From positions 1-54,382 of the forward strand of contig CANREE010000005.1 in the NCBI GenBank assembly GCA_947629545.1: a stretch of 54,382 nucleotides of DNA, read 5' to 3'. The stretch's first letter is position 1, and each line of letters starts with the position of its first letter. The position numbers were made by a program, and so were the translations under genes. Positions 26,229-34,680 of the stretch are shown one piece after another. The DNA comes from an uncultured Lachnospiraceae bacterium. Lineage in GTDB: Bacteria > Bacillota > Clostridia > Lachnospirales > Lachnospiraceae. The notes under the pieces were generated by a model. It saw only the letters and a program-made list of their open reading frames with translations, did not search any database and was not told where the DNA came from.

Positions 26229-26258
26229 ATTATATACCATTGATTGGTACGTGTCAAT
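26229..26258 (-). promoter_or_regulatory. Consensus promoter and LacI-like operator of the ABC operon
   Basis: Minus strand: TTGACA (26257-26252), 17-bp spacer, TATAAT (26234-26229), a perfect match to the sigma-A consensus. The near-palindrome ATTGGTACGTGTCAAT at 26243-26258, with a central ACGT and TTG/CAA ends as in LacI-family operators, covers the -35. A strong promoter that needs a repressor fits the divergent LacI gene. Confidence 0.75.
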
Positions 26259-26430
26259 ATTAATTTTCAAATTTTATGACTTAATTTTCGAATAATTTTA
26301 TATATGTCCGTTTGGCACCGTATTTATTTCCAAATATTTGCAGTAATCTGCGGAAACGGCGCTTATTTTTGTAATTGGTTCGTTCTAATTTTATTGGTGA
26401 ATTTCATCATATCAATCTTTGTTTGATTTT

Positions 26431-26484
26431 TTGTCCAATATTTGTCCAATTTCTCTTGCGAATCCTTCCGATTTCTGTTATCTT
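26431..26484 (+). promoter_or_regulatory. Promoter of the LacI/SBP fusion gene with paired direct repeats
   Basis: TTGCGA (26456-26461), 17-bp spacer, TATCTT (26479-26484). Just upstream, TTGTCCAAT is repeated at 26431-26439 and 26442-26450, an 11-bp period that puts both on one helix face. They could be a control site. Confidence 0.5.
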
Positions 26485-26535
26485 ATTAGTATAGATAGAT
26501 TTCCACAAGGCAGGGCATCAGTCAGGAGGTATTTT

Positions 26536-28728
26536 ATGCCTACGATCAAAGACATCGCCAGGGAAGCGGGCGTTTCCCACGGCACCGTATCCAACGTTCT
26601 GAACAAAACCGGCAAAGTCAGTATCGAGAAGATCCGTCTGGTGGAGAACGCCGCCAAAAAGCTGGGTTATGTGCCCAACGTTCAGGCCCAGCTGCTGAAG
26701 CAGGGGATCACGCGGACGGTCGCCCTGATCCTTCCCTCTCTCTGCGAGGATATCTATCTGGATCTGTACAACGCGGTTCAGACCACGCTTTTCAAGGCGG
26801 ATTATGATGTGAACGTCTATCCGACCAACGATATCGCCAGTATCGAGGAAGCGATCCTGAAACGCATTCCCCAGTCGGGACTGACAGCCGTAGTGACTGT
26901 TTCCTGCCTCGGAAATTCCGGCGAAGAACTCTACAGGGATCTTCCATGCCCTGTCATATACATCGACCGGGACGGCGAACCCGTCCGGCCCAACGATATG
27001 TTCATCCGCTTTGACTATGAGAAGATCGGCGCGGCCATCGGACGCCATATCCTGGACAGCGGCCGCAGGGAGGTAGCCGTGTTCTCCACGCCGCCCTCCT
27101 TTTCCCGCGATCAGCTGCTGATAAAAGGTCTGGAAGACGCCGTAAACGGCAGCGCTGTCTCCATCCGGCATTTCACCTCGACCTTTAACCTGGCCATCAA
27201 CACCGCCTTCGACATCGTCCAGGCCGGCGTCCGTTTCGACGCCATCGTGACCAGCAGCCTTTCCCGGGCCGAAGCCGTTCAGAGCGCTCTGCGGATCTCC
27301 TACGCGAAAGAACGCCCGGAGATCATCACGCTCTCCAATTCCGGCGGTCTGGCGCCGGCGGATTTTCTTGCCTGCCGGCTGGATTTCAGCCAGATGGGCG
27401 TGCGGATCGCGGATCAGATCATCCGCTGGTCGCGTCAAAAAGAATCCATGCCGCCGGTCATCACCATGGAAGACGGCGGTTTCCCGCAGGCTCTGCCTCA
27501 GATCCCGAAAAAAGCTGTCCGCACGCTGACCATGCTCACGCTTGACACTCCCACGACCAACGCGCTGGATAAGCTTCTGCCCATGTTTGAGGCGGAAAGC
27601 GGGATCCATTTAAAGCTGATACGCACCTCCGCGGAGGATCTGGCCGCTACCGCCGACATGCTGAGCGACGACTTCTGCTATGACCTGATCCGGATGGATG
27701 TGGCCCGCATGGACGTTATGGGCAGAAAGACCTATATGCCTTTAAGCGAGGCCGGCATCACGCCCGAGACTCTTCCGCAGACGCTGATCCGGGGGAATTA
27801 CGACAATTATTCCCTTTCCGGCGGCGCCATGTACACCCTGCCCTTCGATCCCAGCGTCCAGCTTCTGCTGTATCGGAGCGACCTGTTCGACGACACGCTG
27901 CTGCGCCGCGCTTATTTTGAGCGGTATCATGAGACGCTGTCCGTGCCTGTTACCATCGGGCAGTACCTGCAGACCGCGGAATTTTTCACCGCCGCCTGCA
28001 GTCCCAATTCGCCTACCCGGTACGGAACCACCATCATGGATCAGACCGCTTTTGCCACTGCCAGCGATTTCATGCCTTATTACCTGGCGAACGTCCCGGA
28101 CGCCCCGCAGAAAGCTTCCGGCCCCGCCATCCGGACCGGAGAAATGGCCGAGGCCATGCGCCAGTATCTCCGAATGCTGGATTTTGCCGGCCGGCCTCAG
28201 TCATGGCGCGGCTGCGTCCGGCTGCTGACGGAGGGATCCGTGGCTATGACCGTCGTCTACTCCAATTACGCCGCCAATATCATCAGCTCCGGCCGGTCCC
28301 ATATGATCGGCAAGATCGGCGCTGCCGTAGTACCCGGCCGCCGGCCTCTTCTGGGAGGCGGCGTAGTCGGCATCTGCCGCTATTCAAAGAACGTGGAAGC
28401 CTGCCGGGAATTCCTCCGCTGGTACTTTACGCCGGACATCTCCACGATGATCGTGCGGCTGGGCGGCACCTCTCCTCTGGCAGATACCTACAATAATTTC
28501 AAAAACTTTGTGATCTTCCCGTGGCTGCCGGCCACTCAGGAAAGCTTCGCCCTGGGAAGCCGCGGCGTCAGCTCCCAGCCGACGCCGGATGGCTGCTCCA
28601 TCTGGGATTACGAATTTTCCATCGGCACCGCGGTCAAAAATATGATCGCCGGCGACATGTCTCCGGAAGAAGCGGTCAATATGGCCCAGGTCATGTACGG
28701 CCGCTCCGGCACGCGGAAGATAACATAA
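26536..28728 (+). CDS. LacI-type regulator fused to a cytoplasmic solute-binding domain
   Basis: The 730-residue protein has a LacI HTH (residues 1-50: TIKDIAREAGVSHGTVSNVL), a hinge and PBP1-like ligand domain (about 60-312) and then a second, complete-looking ABC-type solute-binding domain (about 328-700: TLTMLTLDTPTTNALDKLLPMF, YTLPFDPSVQLLLYRSDLF, EGSVAMTVVYSNYAANI, LLGGGVVGICRYSKN). No signal peptide, so both ligand domains are cytoplasmic. ATG 26536 has AGGAGG seven bases upstream. It faces the ABC operon and probably represses it; the second domain may sense the imported sugar or a processed form. Twice the size of a normal LacI protein (about 340). Confidence 0.9.
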   Translation: MPTIKDIAREAGVSHGTVSNVLNKTGKVSIEKIRLVENAAKKLGYVPNVQAQLLKQGITRTVALILPSLCEDIYLDLYNAVQTTLFKADYDVNVYPTNDIASIEEAILKRIPQSGLTAVVTVSCLGNSGEELYRDLPCPVIYIDRDGEPVRPNDMFIRFDYEKIGAAIGRHILDSGRREVAVFSTPPSFSRDQLLIKGLEDAVNGSAVSIRHFTSTFNLAINTAFDIVQAGVRFDAIVTSSLSRAEAVQSALRISYAKERPEIITLSNSGGLAPADFLACRLDFSQMGVRIADQIIRWSRQKESMPPVITMEDGGFPQALPQIPKKAVRTLTMLTLDTPTTNALDKLLPMFEAESGIHLKLIRTSAEDLAATADMLSDDFCYDLIRMDVARMDVMGRKTYMPLSEAGITPETLPQTLIRGNYDNYSLSGGAMYTLPFDPSVQLLLYRSDLFDDTLLRRAYFERYHETLSVPVTIGQYLQTAEFFTAACSPNSPTRYGTTIMDQTAFATASDFMPYYLANVPDAPQKASGPAIRTGEMAEAMRQYLRMLDFAGRPQSWRGCVRLLTEGSVAMTVVYSNYAANIISSGRSHMIGKIGAAVVPGRRPLLGGGVVGICRYSKNVEACREFLRWYFTPDISTMIVRLGGTSPLADTYNNFKNFVIFPWLPATQESFALGSRGVSSQPTPDGCSIWDYEFSIGTAVKNMIAGDMSPEEAVNMAQVMYGRSGTRKIT

Positions 28729-28819
28729 TATTTTTCATTATGGTAACTTAGACAGATTGCACAAAAATTATGTTCGAATGGCCGGGCAGGCGGCCATGCG
28801 CTCCGGTCGGCGGGTTCAT

Positions 28820-28955
28820 TTTTCCACAGAAAAAAAGTGTCGATTTTTCGGGAAATACCAGTTATACACCGAGTTATCCACATTATCCACCGTTTTTCAG
28901 CAGAAAAGTATGTTCGAATCCGCTTTTCCGTCGAAAAAACAGATTTTTGTTCACA
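28820..28955. other. DnaA-box cluster in an AT-rich intergenic region
   Basis: In the 377-bp gap before hpf there are TTTTCCACA (28820-28828), TTATACACC (28862-28870), TTATCCACA (28874-28882, a perfect DnaA box), TTATCCACC (28883-28891) and TTGTTCACA (28947-28955), all in the same orientation, followed by AT-rich tracts. The 11-mer TATGTTCGAAT is repeated at 28769-28779 and 28909-28919. No dnaA or dnaN lies near, so a DnaA-titration or regulatory site is likelier than the origin. No gene was found in this gap. Confidence 0.55.
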
Positions 28956-29045
28956 TCTCATAAACTTTGCGTTTTCGACAAATTTTTTTGCCTTTCCGCC
29001 GTCCGTACCGCCTTTTTAGATTTCAGAAAACTCCGAAGAATCTGG

Positions 29046-29074
29046 TTGAATGTTTAGAATACGTATGGTATACT
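29046..29074 (+). promoter_or_regulatory. hpf promoter
   Basis: TTGAAT (29046-29051), 17-bp spacer, TATACT (29069-29074), about 30 bp before the hpf start. Confidence 0.75.
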
Positions 29075-29105
29075 TTAGGTATCCCAATAGAAGGAGCTGA
29101 TGAAT

Positions 29106-29636
29106 ATGCGTTTTACCATTACCGGAAGAAACATGGAAGTATCCTCGGGGCTGAGAGCGGCTATCGAGGAGAAGCTTGGGAAACTGGAACATTATTTCAC
29201 CCCCACGACGGAGGTGATCGTCACCTTAAGCATCCAGCGCGGTGAGCAGAAGATTGAGGTAACCATTCCGATCAAAGGAGGGATCATCCGGGCCGAGCAG
29301 GCCTCGAGCGATATGTATGTGTCCATCGATCTGGTGGAGGAAGTCATTGAACGGCAAGTACGCAGATACAAGAAGAAGATTATCGACAAGAAGCAGTCGG
29401 CCCAGTCTTTCTCCCAGCTGTTTCTGGAGTCGGACGAGCCGGTGGAGGACGAGGACATCAATATCGTCAAGACCAAGCGGTTCGGCATGAAGCCCATGTT
29501 CCCGGAGGACGCCTGCGTGGAGATGGAGCTTCTGGGACATAACTTCTATATGTTCCTGAACGCGGAGACCGATCAGGTGAATGTGGTGTACAAGCGCAAA
29601 GGGAATACGTACGGACTGATCGAGCCGGAGTTCTGA
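29106..29636 (+). CDS. hpf: Ribosome hibernation-promoting factor, long form
   Basis: A 176-residue protein with the N-terminal S30AE fold (MRFTITGRNMEVSSGLRAAIEEKLGKLEHYF, IPIKGGIIRAEQASSDMYVSIDLVEEVIERQVRRYK) and the C-terminal long-HPF domain (IVKTKRFGMKPMFPEDACVEMELLGHNFYMFLNAETDQVNVVYKRK) that joins two ribosomes into 100S dimers. Made when growth slows; it blocks the decoding channel. ATG 29106 gives nine bases from AAGGAG; an ATG two codons earlier (29100) gives only three. Own promoter and terminator, so monocistronic. Confidence 0.96.
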   Translation: MRFTITGRNMEVSSGLRAAIEEKLGKLEHYFTPTTEVIVTLSIQRGEQKIEVTIPIKGGIIRAEQASSDMYVSIDLVEEVIERQVRRYKKKIIDKKQSAQSFSQLFLESDEPVEDEDINIVKTKRFGMKPMFPEDACVEMELLGHNFYMFLNAETDQVNVVYKRKGNTYGLIEPEF

Positions 29637-29728
29637 GCGTAAGAACGGCCGGTTCCGGGATGAAACTGAACAAGTTCTTCAAGTCGAAGAAACTTTTGCG
29701 GAAAGATCGATACAAAAAGAATTCACCG

Positions 29729-29763
29729 CGGGGGATTGCTGAAAAGCAGTCCTCCGTTTTTTT
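29729..29763 (+). terminator. Rho-independent terminator of hpf
   Basis: CGGGGGATTGCT (29729-29740) pairs, with G-U wobbles, with AGCAGTCCTCCG (29745-29756), followed by seven T. The rest of the 354-bp gap to the esterase holds only the promoter at 29886. Confidence 0.85.
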
Positions 29764-29885
29764 GCAGCGGCATGCGATTGACCGTTCTCTGCTTTTTGTT
29801 GCGCAACATGCGCCTGAACATCCCCTTTTTCCTAACAGCACGCCTATGTGAAAATATGCCAGTTGTGAATACGACATTTTGACTA

Positions 29886-29914
29886 TTGCAGGGCAATATT
29901 TCTAATGATATACT
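29886..29914 (+). promoter_or_regulatory. Carboxylesterase promoter
   Basis: TTGCAG (29886-29891), 17-bp spacer, TATACT (29909-29914). A small inverted repeat ATTGC-AGG-GCAAT (29885-29897) overlaps the -35. Confidence 0.6.
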
Positions 29915-29990
29915 GATGATATCCGGAGAACGCATTACGGATGTGTTTTCCTCAAGCGCCAATATAAAATAACGACAAGGAGTGAACATT

Positions 29991-31553
29991 ATGAGCTACC
30001 AATTCTCCTACGACCCGCAGACCGCCGTGGTCGAAACCACGCAGGGCAAAATCCGCGGCTATGAGTACCGGAACCTGTCCGTTTTCAAGGGCGTTCCCTA
30101 CGCGCAGGCGAAGCGCTTCCACGCGCCGGAACCGGTTACGCCCTGGGAAGGCGTTCTGGACACCACCAGCTTCGGCTACGTATGCCCGCTTCTGGACATG
30201 CCCAAACCCAACGGCGAGCTTCTTGTACCCCACCGCTACTGGATCATGGATGAGAACTGTCAGAATCTGAACATCTGGACGCCCGGCTGCGACGACAAGG
30301 CCCGTCCGGTCATGGTGTGGCTCCACGGCGGCGGCTTTGCGGCCGGCTCCGCCATCGAGCACATTGCCTATGAAGGCGAGAATATGGCCATTCACGGCGA
30401 CGTGGTGGTCGTCACGATCAACCACCGTCTGAACGTGCTGGGATTCTGCGATCTGTCTGCTTTCGGCGAAGAATACGCCAATTCCGGCAACGCCGGCATG
30501 GACGACATCATCGCGGCACTTCAGTGGATCCATGACAATATCGCGAAATTCGGCGGCGATCCGGACAATGTGACCCTGTTCGGCCAGTCCGGCGGCGGCG
30601 CCAAGATCACGACGCTTTTGCAGATGCCGGCGGCTGACGGCCTGTTCGCCAAGGGTATCAACATGAGCGGCGTCATCGGCCCGGTGCTGGCGGACTGCAA
30701 AGGCAGCGGTGAAGAACTGGTCCGCGCGATGATGAAAGAATTAAAGATCGACAGTGTCAAAGAGCTGGAGACCGTTCCCTACGCATCATTGGCGGCAGCC
30801 TACTCGAAGGTAACGCCGGCACTCCGCGCGGCGGGCAAATATGTGGGCGGTTCCCCGATCCCCAACAAGTACTATGTGGGCGAGCCGATCATCAACGGCT
30901 TCCGCAAGGAGTCCTCTCAAGTGCCGCTTATGGTCGGTTCCGTGTTCGGCGAGTTCACTTCCTTCGCGCCCAGTTCCATTGATATTCATACGGCGACCCC
31001 GGAGGAAGGCCGCGAAGCGGTCCGCGCCCTGCTCGGAAAGGAACTGGCGGCAAAGATCCTGCCGATGTTCGAGAAAGCCTATCCGGAACGCCATCCGGCC
31101 AATCTGATGACGCTGGATTTCATTTTCCGCGCACCGGAACAGCAGTACATCAAGATCAGAAGCGCGATGAACAGCTGCACCTATGCCTACCTGTTCAATC
31201 AGGATATGCCGATCGACGGCGGCCGCACACCGTGGCACTGCTCCGACGTGCCGTTTTTCTTCCACAACACGGAGCTGGCTCCCTACACCCAGATGGAAGG
31301 CGGCCTGACCGAGAAGCTGGAGAGCGAGATCTTCGGCGCAGCAATGGCATTTGCCCGCACCGGCGATCCGAATCACGCGGGGATTCCGCAGTGGAAACCC
31401 AGCACACCGGAAGAGGAATGGACGATCCTCTTCGACGCCGATACCCGGGTCGTCTGCAACCATGACAGGGAACTGATCCCGGTGATGGCGACAGAAGCCG
31501 GTCCGGCGTTTATGAAGAAATTCGAGGAGAATAAGGATAAAGTACAGCACTGA
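29991..31553 (+). CDS. Type-B carboxylesterase/lipase family protein
   Basis: A 520-residue alpha/beta hydrolase. Seen: VVETTQGKIRGYEY and FKGVPYAQ at the start, oxyanion-hole sequence WLHGGGFAAGS, the nucleophile elbow GQSGGGAKI and the DVPFFFHNTEL region carrying the likely catalytic His of this family nearby (WHCSDVPFFF). It hydrolyses carboxylic esters; polysaccharide acetyl esters, drug esters or lipids are all possible. No signal peptide. ATG 29991 has AAGGAG eight bases upstream. Monocistronic, with its own promoter. Confidence 0.92.
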   Translation: MSYQFSYDPQTAVVETTQGKIRGYEYRNLSVFKGVPYAQAKRFHAPEPVTPWEGVLDTTSFGYVCPLLDMPKPNGELLVPHRYWIMDENCQNLNIWTPGCDDKARPVMVWLHGGGFAAGSAIEHIAYEGENMAIHGDVVVVTINHRLNVLGFCDLSAFGEEYANSGNAGMDDIIAALQWIHDNIAKFGGDPDNVTLFGQSGGGAKITTLLQMPAADGLFAKGINMSGVIGPVLADCKGSGEELVRAMMKELKIDSVKELETVPYASLAAAYSKVTPALRAAGKYVGGSPIPNKYYVGEPIINGFRKESSQVPLMVGSVFGEFTSFAPSSIDIHTATPEEGREAVRALLGKELAAKILPMFEKAYPERHPANLMTLDFIFRAPEQQYIKIRSAMNSCTYAYLFNQDMPIDGGRTPWHCSDVPFFFHNTELAPYTQMEGGLTEKLESEIFGAAMAFARTGDPNHAGIPQWKPSTPEEEWTILFDADTRVVCNHDRELIPVMATEAGPAFMKKFEENKDKVQH

Positions 31554-31586
31554 GACATCTGTGCGGGAGCACGGAAGGGAGAATCA

Positions 31587-31608
31587 GGGGGCGCCGACGG
31601 GCGCCCCC
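31587..31608 (+). terminator. GC-rich hairpin after the esterase gene
   Basis: GGGGGCGCC (31587-31595) with GGCGCCCCC (31600-31608) forms a perfect 9-bp stem, but only a short T-poor tail (ATTACTTGTC) follows, so termination may be weak. Confidence 0.5.
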
Positions 31609-31696
31609 ATTACTTGTCGAATAAATCTGACACTTACAGATTTATGTATATTTATCTGTCATTCATCCATCTCCGTCTTGTATCCAATCGGCTGTT

Positions 31697-32647
31697 TTAC
31701 TCCGCCAGATACCTCTCCGCTGACGCCACCGCGTTAGCCCCGTCAGCCACGGCGGTCACGATCTGCCGAAGCGCCTTCGTGCGCACGTCGCCCGCAGCGA
31801 AAACGCCCGGCGCAGAGGTCTTCCCGGTCTCATCCGCCACGATATACCCGTGATCCATTTCCGCCAGTCCTTCAAAGACCTCACTGTTCGGCATAATGCC
31901 CACCGCGATAAATACGCCCTGCAGCGGAAGCGCCGAAGTCTCACCGGTCTTCACATTCTTAACCGTCAGGCCGCTTACCTGGCCGTCACCTTCGATCCTC
32001 TCCACGACGGTGCTCCACAGCATCTCCACATTCGGAAGGCTTAAAAGCTTCTCCTGCAAACTCTTCGCTCCCCGCAATTCGTCGCGGCGGTGGATCACAT
32101 AGACCTTCCGGCAGCCTCTCGCCAGGAAAATGGCGTCCTCGATGGCCACGTCGCCGCCGCCCACCACAGCCACATCTTTATTGCGGAAGAACGCGCCGTC
32201 ACAGGTGGCACAGTAGGACACGCCCATACCCGCCAGTTCCTCTTCCCCCGGCACGTCCAATTTGCGATGAACCGCACCGGTGGCGATGATCAGGCTCCGC
32301 GCCGCGTAGGTCTCATTCTCGCAGACGACCTGATAAATGGGCCGGCCGACTGCACCCGCGGCCGGATCAGCTCCTTCGTGCAGGCATTCCACATGCTCCA
32401 CCCTGTCTGTGGCAAACTTCACGCCCAGACCATCGGCGTGTTCCCGGAATTTCATACCCATATCGAAACCGTTGATTCCCGGAAGTCCCGGATAGTTGTC
32501 CACCTCGTACGTATTCACCACCTGACCGCCGCTGACATATTCCTTCTCAACTACAAGCGCGTTCAGCCGGGCCCTCTCCGCATAGATGCCGGCCGCCAGG
32601 CCGGCGGGGCCGGAACCGAGAATCAGAAGATCGTAAATTTTATCCAT
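31697..32647 (-). CDS. trxB: Thioredoxin reductase
   Basis: A 316-residue flavoprotein with the FAD motif GSGPAG (residues 11-16), the redox pair CATC (Cys146 and Cys149), the NADPH motif GGGDVAIEDAIFLARG and a C-terminal FAD segment APGVFAAGDVR. It passes electrons from NADPH to thioredoxin. ATG 32647 has AAGGAG seven bases upstream; the frame is open to 32725 without a site. The upstream region carries a 17-bp palindrome beside a -10 TATACT. Confidence 0.96.
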   Translation of the reverse strand: MDKIYDLLILGSGPAGLAAGIYAERARLNALVVEKEYVSGGQVVNTYEVDNYPGLPGINGFDMGMKFREHADGLGVKFATDRVEHVECLHEGADPAAGAVGRPIYQVVCENETYAARSLIIATGAVHRKLDVPGEEELAGMGVSYCATCDGAFFRNKDVAVVGGGDVAIEDAIFLARGCRKVYVIHRRDELRGAKSLQEKLLSLPNVEMLWSTVVERIEGDGQVSGLTVKNVKTGETSALPLQGVFIAVGIMPNSEVFEGLAEMDHGYIVADETGKTSAPGVFAAGDVRTKALRQIVTAVADGANAVASAERYLAE

Positions 32648-32711
32648 ATGTATTCTCCTTTTGTTTTGAATGATACCGGTACGCAGTTTTTCATGCTGCC
32701 CATCCTTATAC

Positions 32712-32834
32712 GAATAGTATACCATGTCCTCCGGACATGCTCCCTCCGGGGGATGCGCACGGTTCGGTTCGGTGTTTGCCCTCCCTCTGGTCGGGCGCGA
32801 ACCGGCGCGGTATAATCTCTATCGAGATTATACC
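32712..32834. promoter_or_regulatory. trxB upstream region with two perfect palindromes
   Basis: CATGTCC-TCC-GGACATG (32723-32739) sits directly upstream of a minus-strand -10 TATACT (32720-32715). A second, 26-bp palindrome, GGTATAATCTC (32809-32819), TATC, GAGATTATACC (32824-32834), has TATAAT on both strands. Further TCTCGA/TCGAGA copies follow to about 32865. The 451-bp gap between trxB and the SDR gene holds no other recognisable gene. Confidence 0.5.
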
Positions 32835-33011
32835 ATCTCGACTGACGTCTCGATGGAGATACTCGTCAAACGTCGATTGACGCAAGCGTCATCGGCGCTT
32901 TCCTCGTTATTATACCATACTATCCCCATATTATCCAAACGAATTTTGCTGTATCCTGCGTCCTGCATCTATTCCGGCAATTCCGGAACAAATTTTCCAG
33001 CACCCTGCACC

Positions 33012-33040
33012 TTGCATTTCACACCCCAACATGGTATCAT
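33012..33040 (+). promoter_or_regulatory. SDR operon promoter
   Basis: TTGCAT (33012-33017), 17-bp spacer, TATCAT (33035-33040), 58 bp before the SDR start. Confidence 0.6.
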
Positions 33041-33098
33041 AGTAAAGTACCATTCTAACCGTAATGATGTAAATGACCAGACTGCAAGGAGATCCTGT

Positions 33099-33830
33099 AT
33101 GAGCGGAAAAACCGTTCTGGTGACCGGCGCTTCCCGGGGAATCGGGAAGGCTGTCGCTCTGCGATTCGCAAAAGAACATAACAATCTGGCGATCAGTTGT
33201 CTGAGGAATACCAGACGGCTGGCGGAGACGAAAGCAGAAGCCGAAGAACTGCAGAGCGCCTGCCTCGCCTACACCGGCGACATGGGCGACATGGACTGCT
33301 GCCGGGAGTTTGTCTCCCTCGCCGAACAGCGCTTCGGCCATATCGATATCCTGATCAATAACGCTGGCATTTCCTATATCGGCCTGCTGCAGGATATGGA
33401 GAACGAGGACTGGGACCGGATCATACGGACCAATCTGACCGCCGCGTTCAATCTAAGCAAGCTGGTCATTCCCGGCATGGTCGCGCGCCAGTCCGGACAT
33501 ATCATTAACATATCTTCCGTGTGGGGCAATGTCGGCGCGTCCTGCGAGGCCGCCTACTCCGCAACGAAAGGCGCGCTGAACGCCTTTACACGGGCCCTGG
33601 CCAAGGAACTGGCTCCAAGCCACGTCCAGGTCAACGCCATCGCCTGCGGGGCCATTGACACGGAGATGAATCAATTTCTGACACCCAAAGAACTGGCTGC
33701 ACTGACCGAGCAGATTCCCGCAGGGCGTCTGGGGACGCCGGAGGAAGCGGCTGACCTGGTCTGGCAGCTGACACAGTCAAATACCTATCTGACCGGACAG
33801 GTCATAGGTCTGGATGGAGGTTGGATCTGA
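33099..33830 (+). CDS. SDR-family oxidoreductase (FabG-like)
   Basis: A 243-residue short-chain dehydrogenase: NAD(P)-binding TGASRGIG (residues 9-16), NNAG (87-90), catalytic Ser about 139-140 in INISSVWG, and Tyr153/Lys157 in AYSATKGALN. Closest to 3-oxoacyl-ACP reductases, but no fatty-acid genes are adjacent; the substrate remains open. ATG 33099 has AAGGAG seven bases upstream; the frame is open far upstream without a site. Its stop overlaps the next start (TGATG), so it is translationally coupled to the phospholipase-like gene. Confidence 0.92.
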   Translation: MSGKTVLVTGASRGIGKAVALRFAKEHNNLAISCLRNTRRLAETKAEAEELQSACLAYTGDMGDMDCCREFVSLAEQRFGHIDILINNAGISYIGLLQDMENEDWDRIIRTNLTAAFNLSKLVIPGMVARQSGHIINISSVWGNVGASCEAAYSATKGALNAFTRALAKELAPSHVQVNAIACGAIDTEMNQFLTPKELAALTEQIPAGRLGTPEEAADLVWQLTQSNTYLTGQVIGLDGGWI

Positions 33831-34633
33831 TGCCCACTACATACGCGCATTATCGTTTCGGAACCGAAGTCTACAAATGCCTCCCCCGCGACCTGCGGGA
33901 GAGCATCCGTCCCTATTTGAGTCTTTACTGCATCGGGCTCCACGGTCCGGATGTTCTCTTCTATTACAAAGCCATGAAGAAGAACTCCGTCAGCGAGACC
34001 GGATTTGACATGCATGCGCGGCCCGGGTTTGAATTTTTCGAACGTGCAGAAGACATCCTGCGCAAAATCCCTACCGCTGATCTCTCCCCGTCCATGGCCT
34101 ATCTGTACGGCTTCTTATGCCATTTCGCCCTGGACAGCACCTGTCATCCTTACGTGGAAAGAATGGCCCGCGAAACACCTCTGGGCCACTGCGCCATTGA
34201 ATCCGAATTCGACCGCATCCTGATGGGAGCAGACGGTTACGACCCGCTGCGTTTCCATCCAATCAAACATTTAAAAGCCACGCATTTTAACGCCCGGATC
34301 ATCGCCGCATTCTTCCCCGGGATCTCCCGCGGGCAGATACTCCATGCCATCCGCTCCCAACGGACGGACCTGAAACTGTTGGCCCCGAAAGGAGCGCTGA
34401 AACGCCGGATTCTTATGTTCCTCATGCGGCTGGTCCATTGTCCCAGAAGCATCCACGACATGATTATCACGCCCCGGCCGCTGCCCGGCAGTACGCCGAT
34501 CTGTACGGAGATGCTGCGCCTCTACGGAACAGCCGTTCCCTTCGCTGCAGAACTGATCCGAAATTTTCAGGCGTACACGGAAGGAACGACGCCGCTGGAT
34601 GCGCGGCTGGATCATACTTTCGGAGAGAATTAA
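33830..34633 (+). CDS. Zinc-dependent phospholipase C family protein
   Basis: A 267-residue protein of the Zn_dep_PLPC group: the opening MPTTYAHYRFGTEV, GLHGPDVLFYY and GFLCHFALDSTCHPYVE carry spaced His and Asp residues that form the zinc cluster in phospholipase C and S1/P1 nucleases. Later part (FHPIKHLKATHFNARIIAAFF) is less conserved. No signal peptide, unlike secreted clostridial phospholipases, so it may act inside the cell. ATG 33830 overlaps the SDR stop; GGAGG lies nine bases upstream. Confidence 0.88.
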   Translation: MPTTYAHYRFGTEVYKCLPRDLRESIRPYLSLYCIGLHGPDVLFYYKAMKKNSVSETGFDMHARPGFEFFERAEDILRKIPTADLSPSMAYLYGFLCHFALDSTCHPYVERMARETPLGHCAIESEFDRILMGADGYDPLRFHPIKHLKATHFNARIIAAFFPGISRGQILHAIRSQRTDLKLLAPKGALKRRILMFLMRLVHCPRSIHDMIITPRPLPGSTPICTEMLRLYGTAVPFAAELIRNFQAYTEGTTPLDARLDHTFGEN

Positions 34634-34680
34634 CATAATACAAGCAAGGCGGCACTGGCGCCCTGTTTGCATGGAAACAG

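Noticed and set aside
28757-29057. Overlapping 60-95-residue plus-strand frames in the DnaA-box region
   Set aside because: No ribosome binding site or recognisable product, and AT-rich regulatory sequence explains them.
28729-29105. Replication origin
   Set aside because: DnaA boxes are present, but dnaA, dnaN, recF or gyrase genes are not nearby; recorded as a box cluster only.
29660-29851. 63-residue frame after hpf
   Set aside because: It runs through the hpf terminator hairpin and T-tract, and its product looks like an untranslated-region read-through.
32724-33098. N-terminal extension of the SDR protein (125 residues)
   Set aside because: The extension crosses palindromes and the promoter; the family start MSGKTVLVTGASRGIG has its own strong ribosome binding site.
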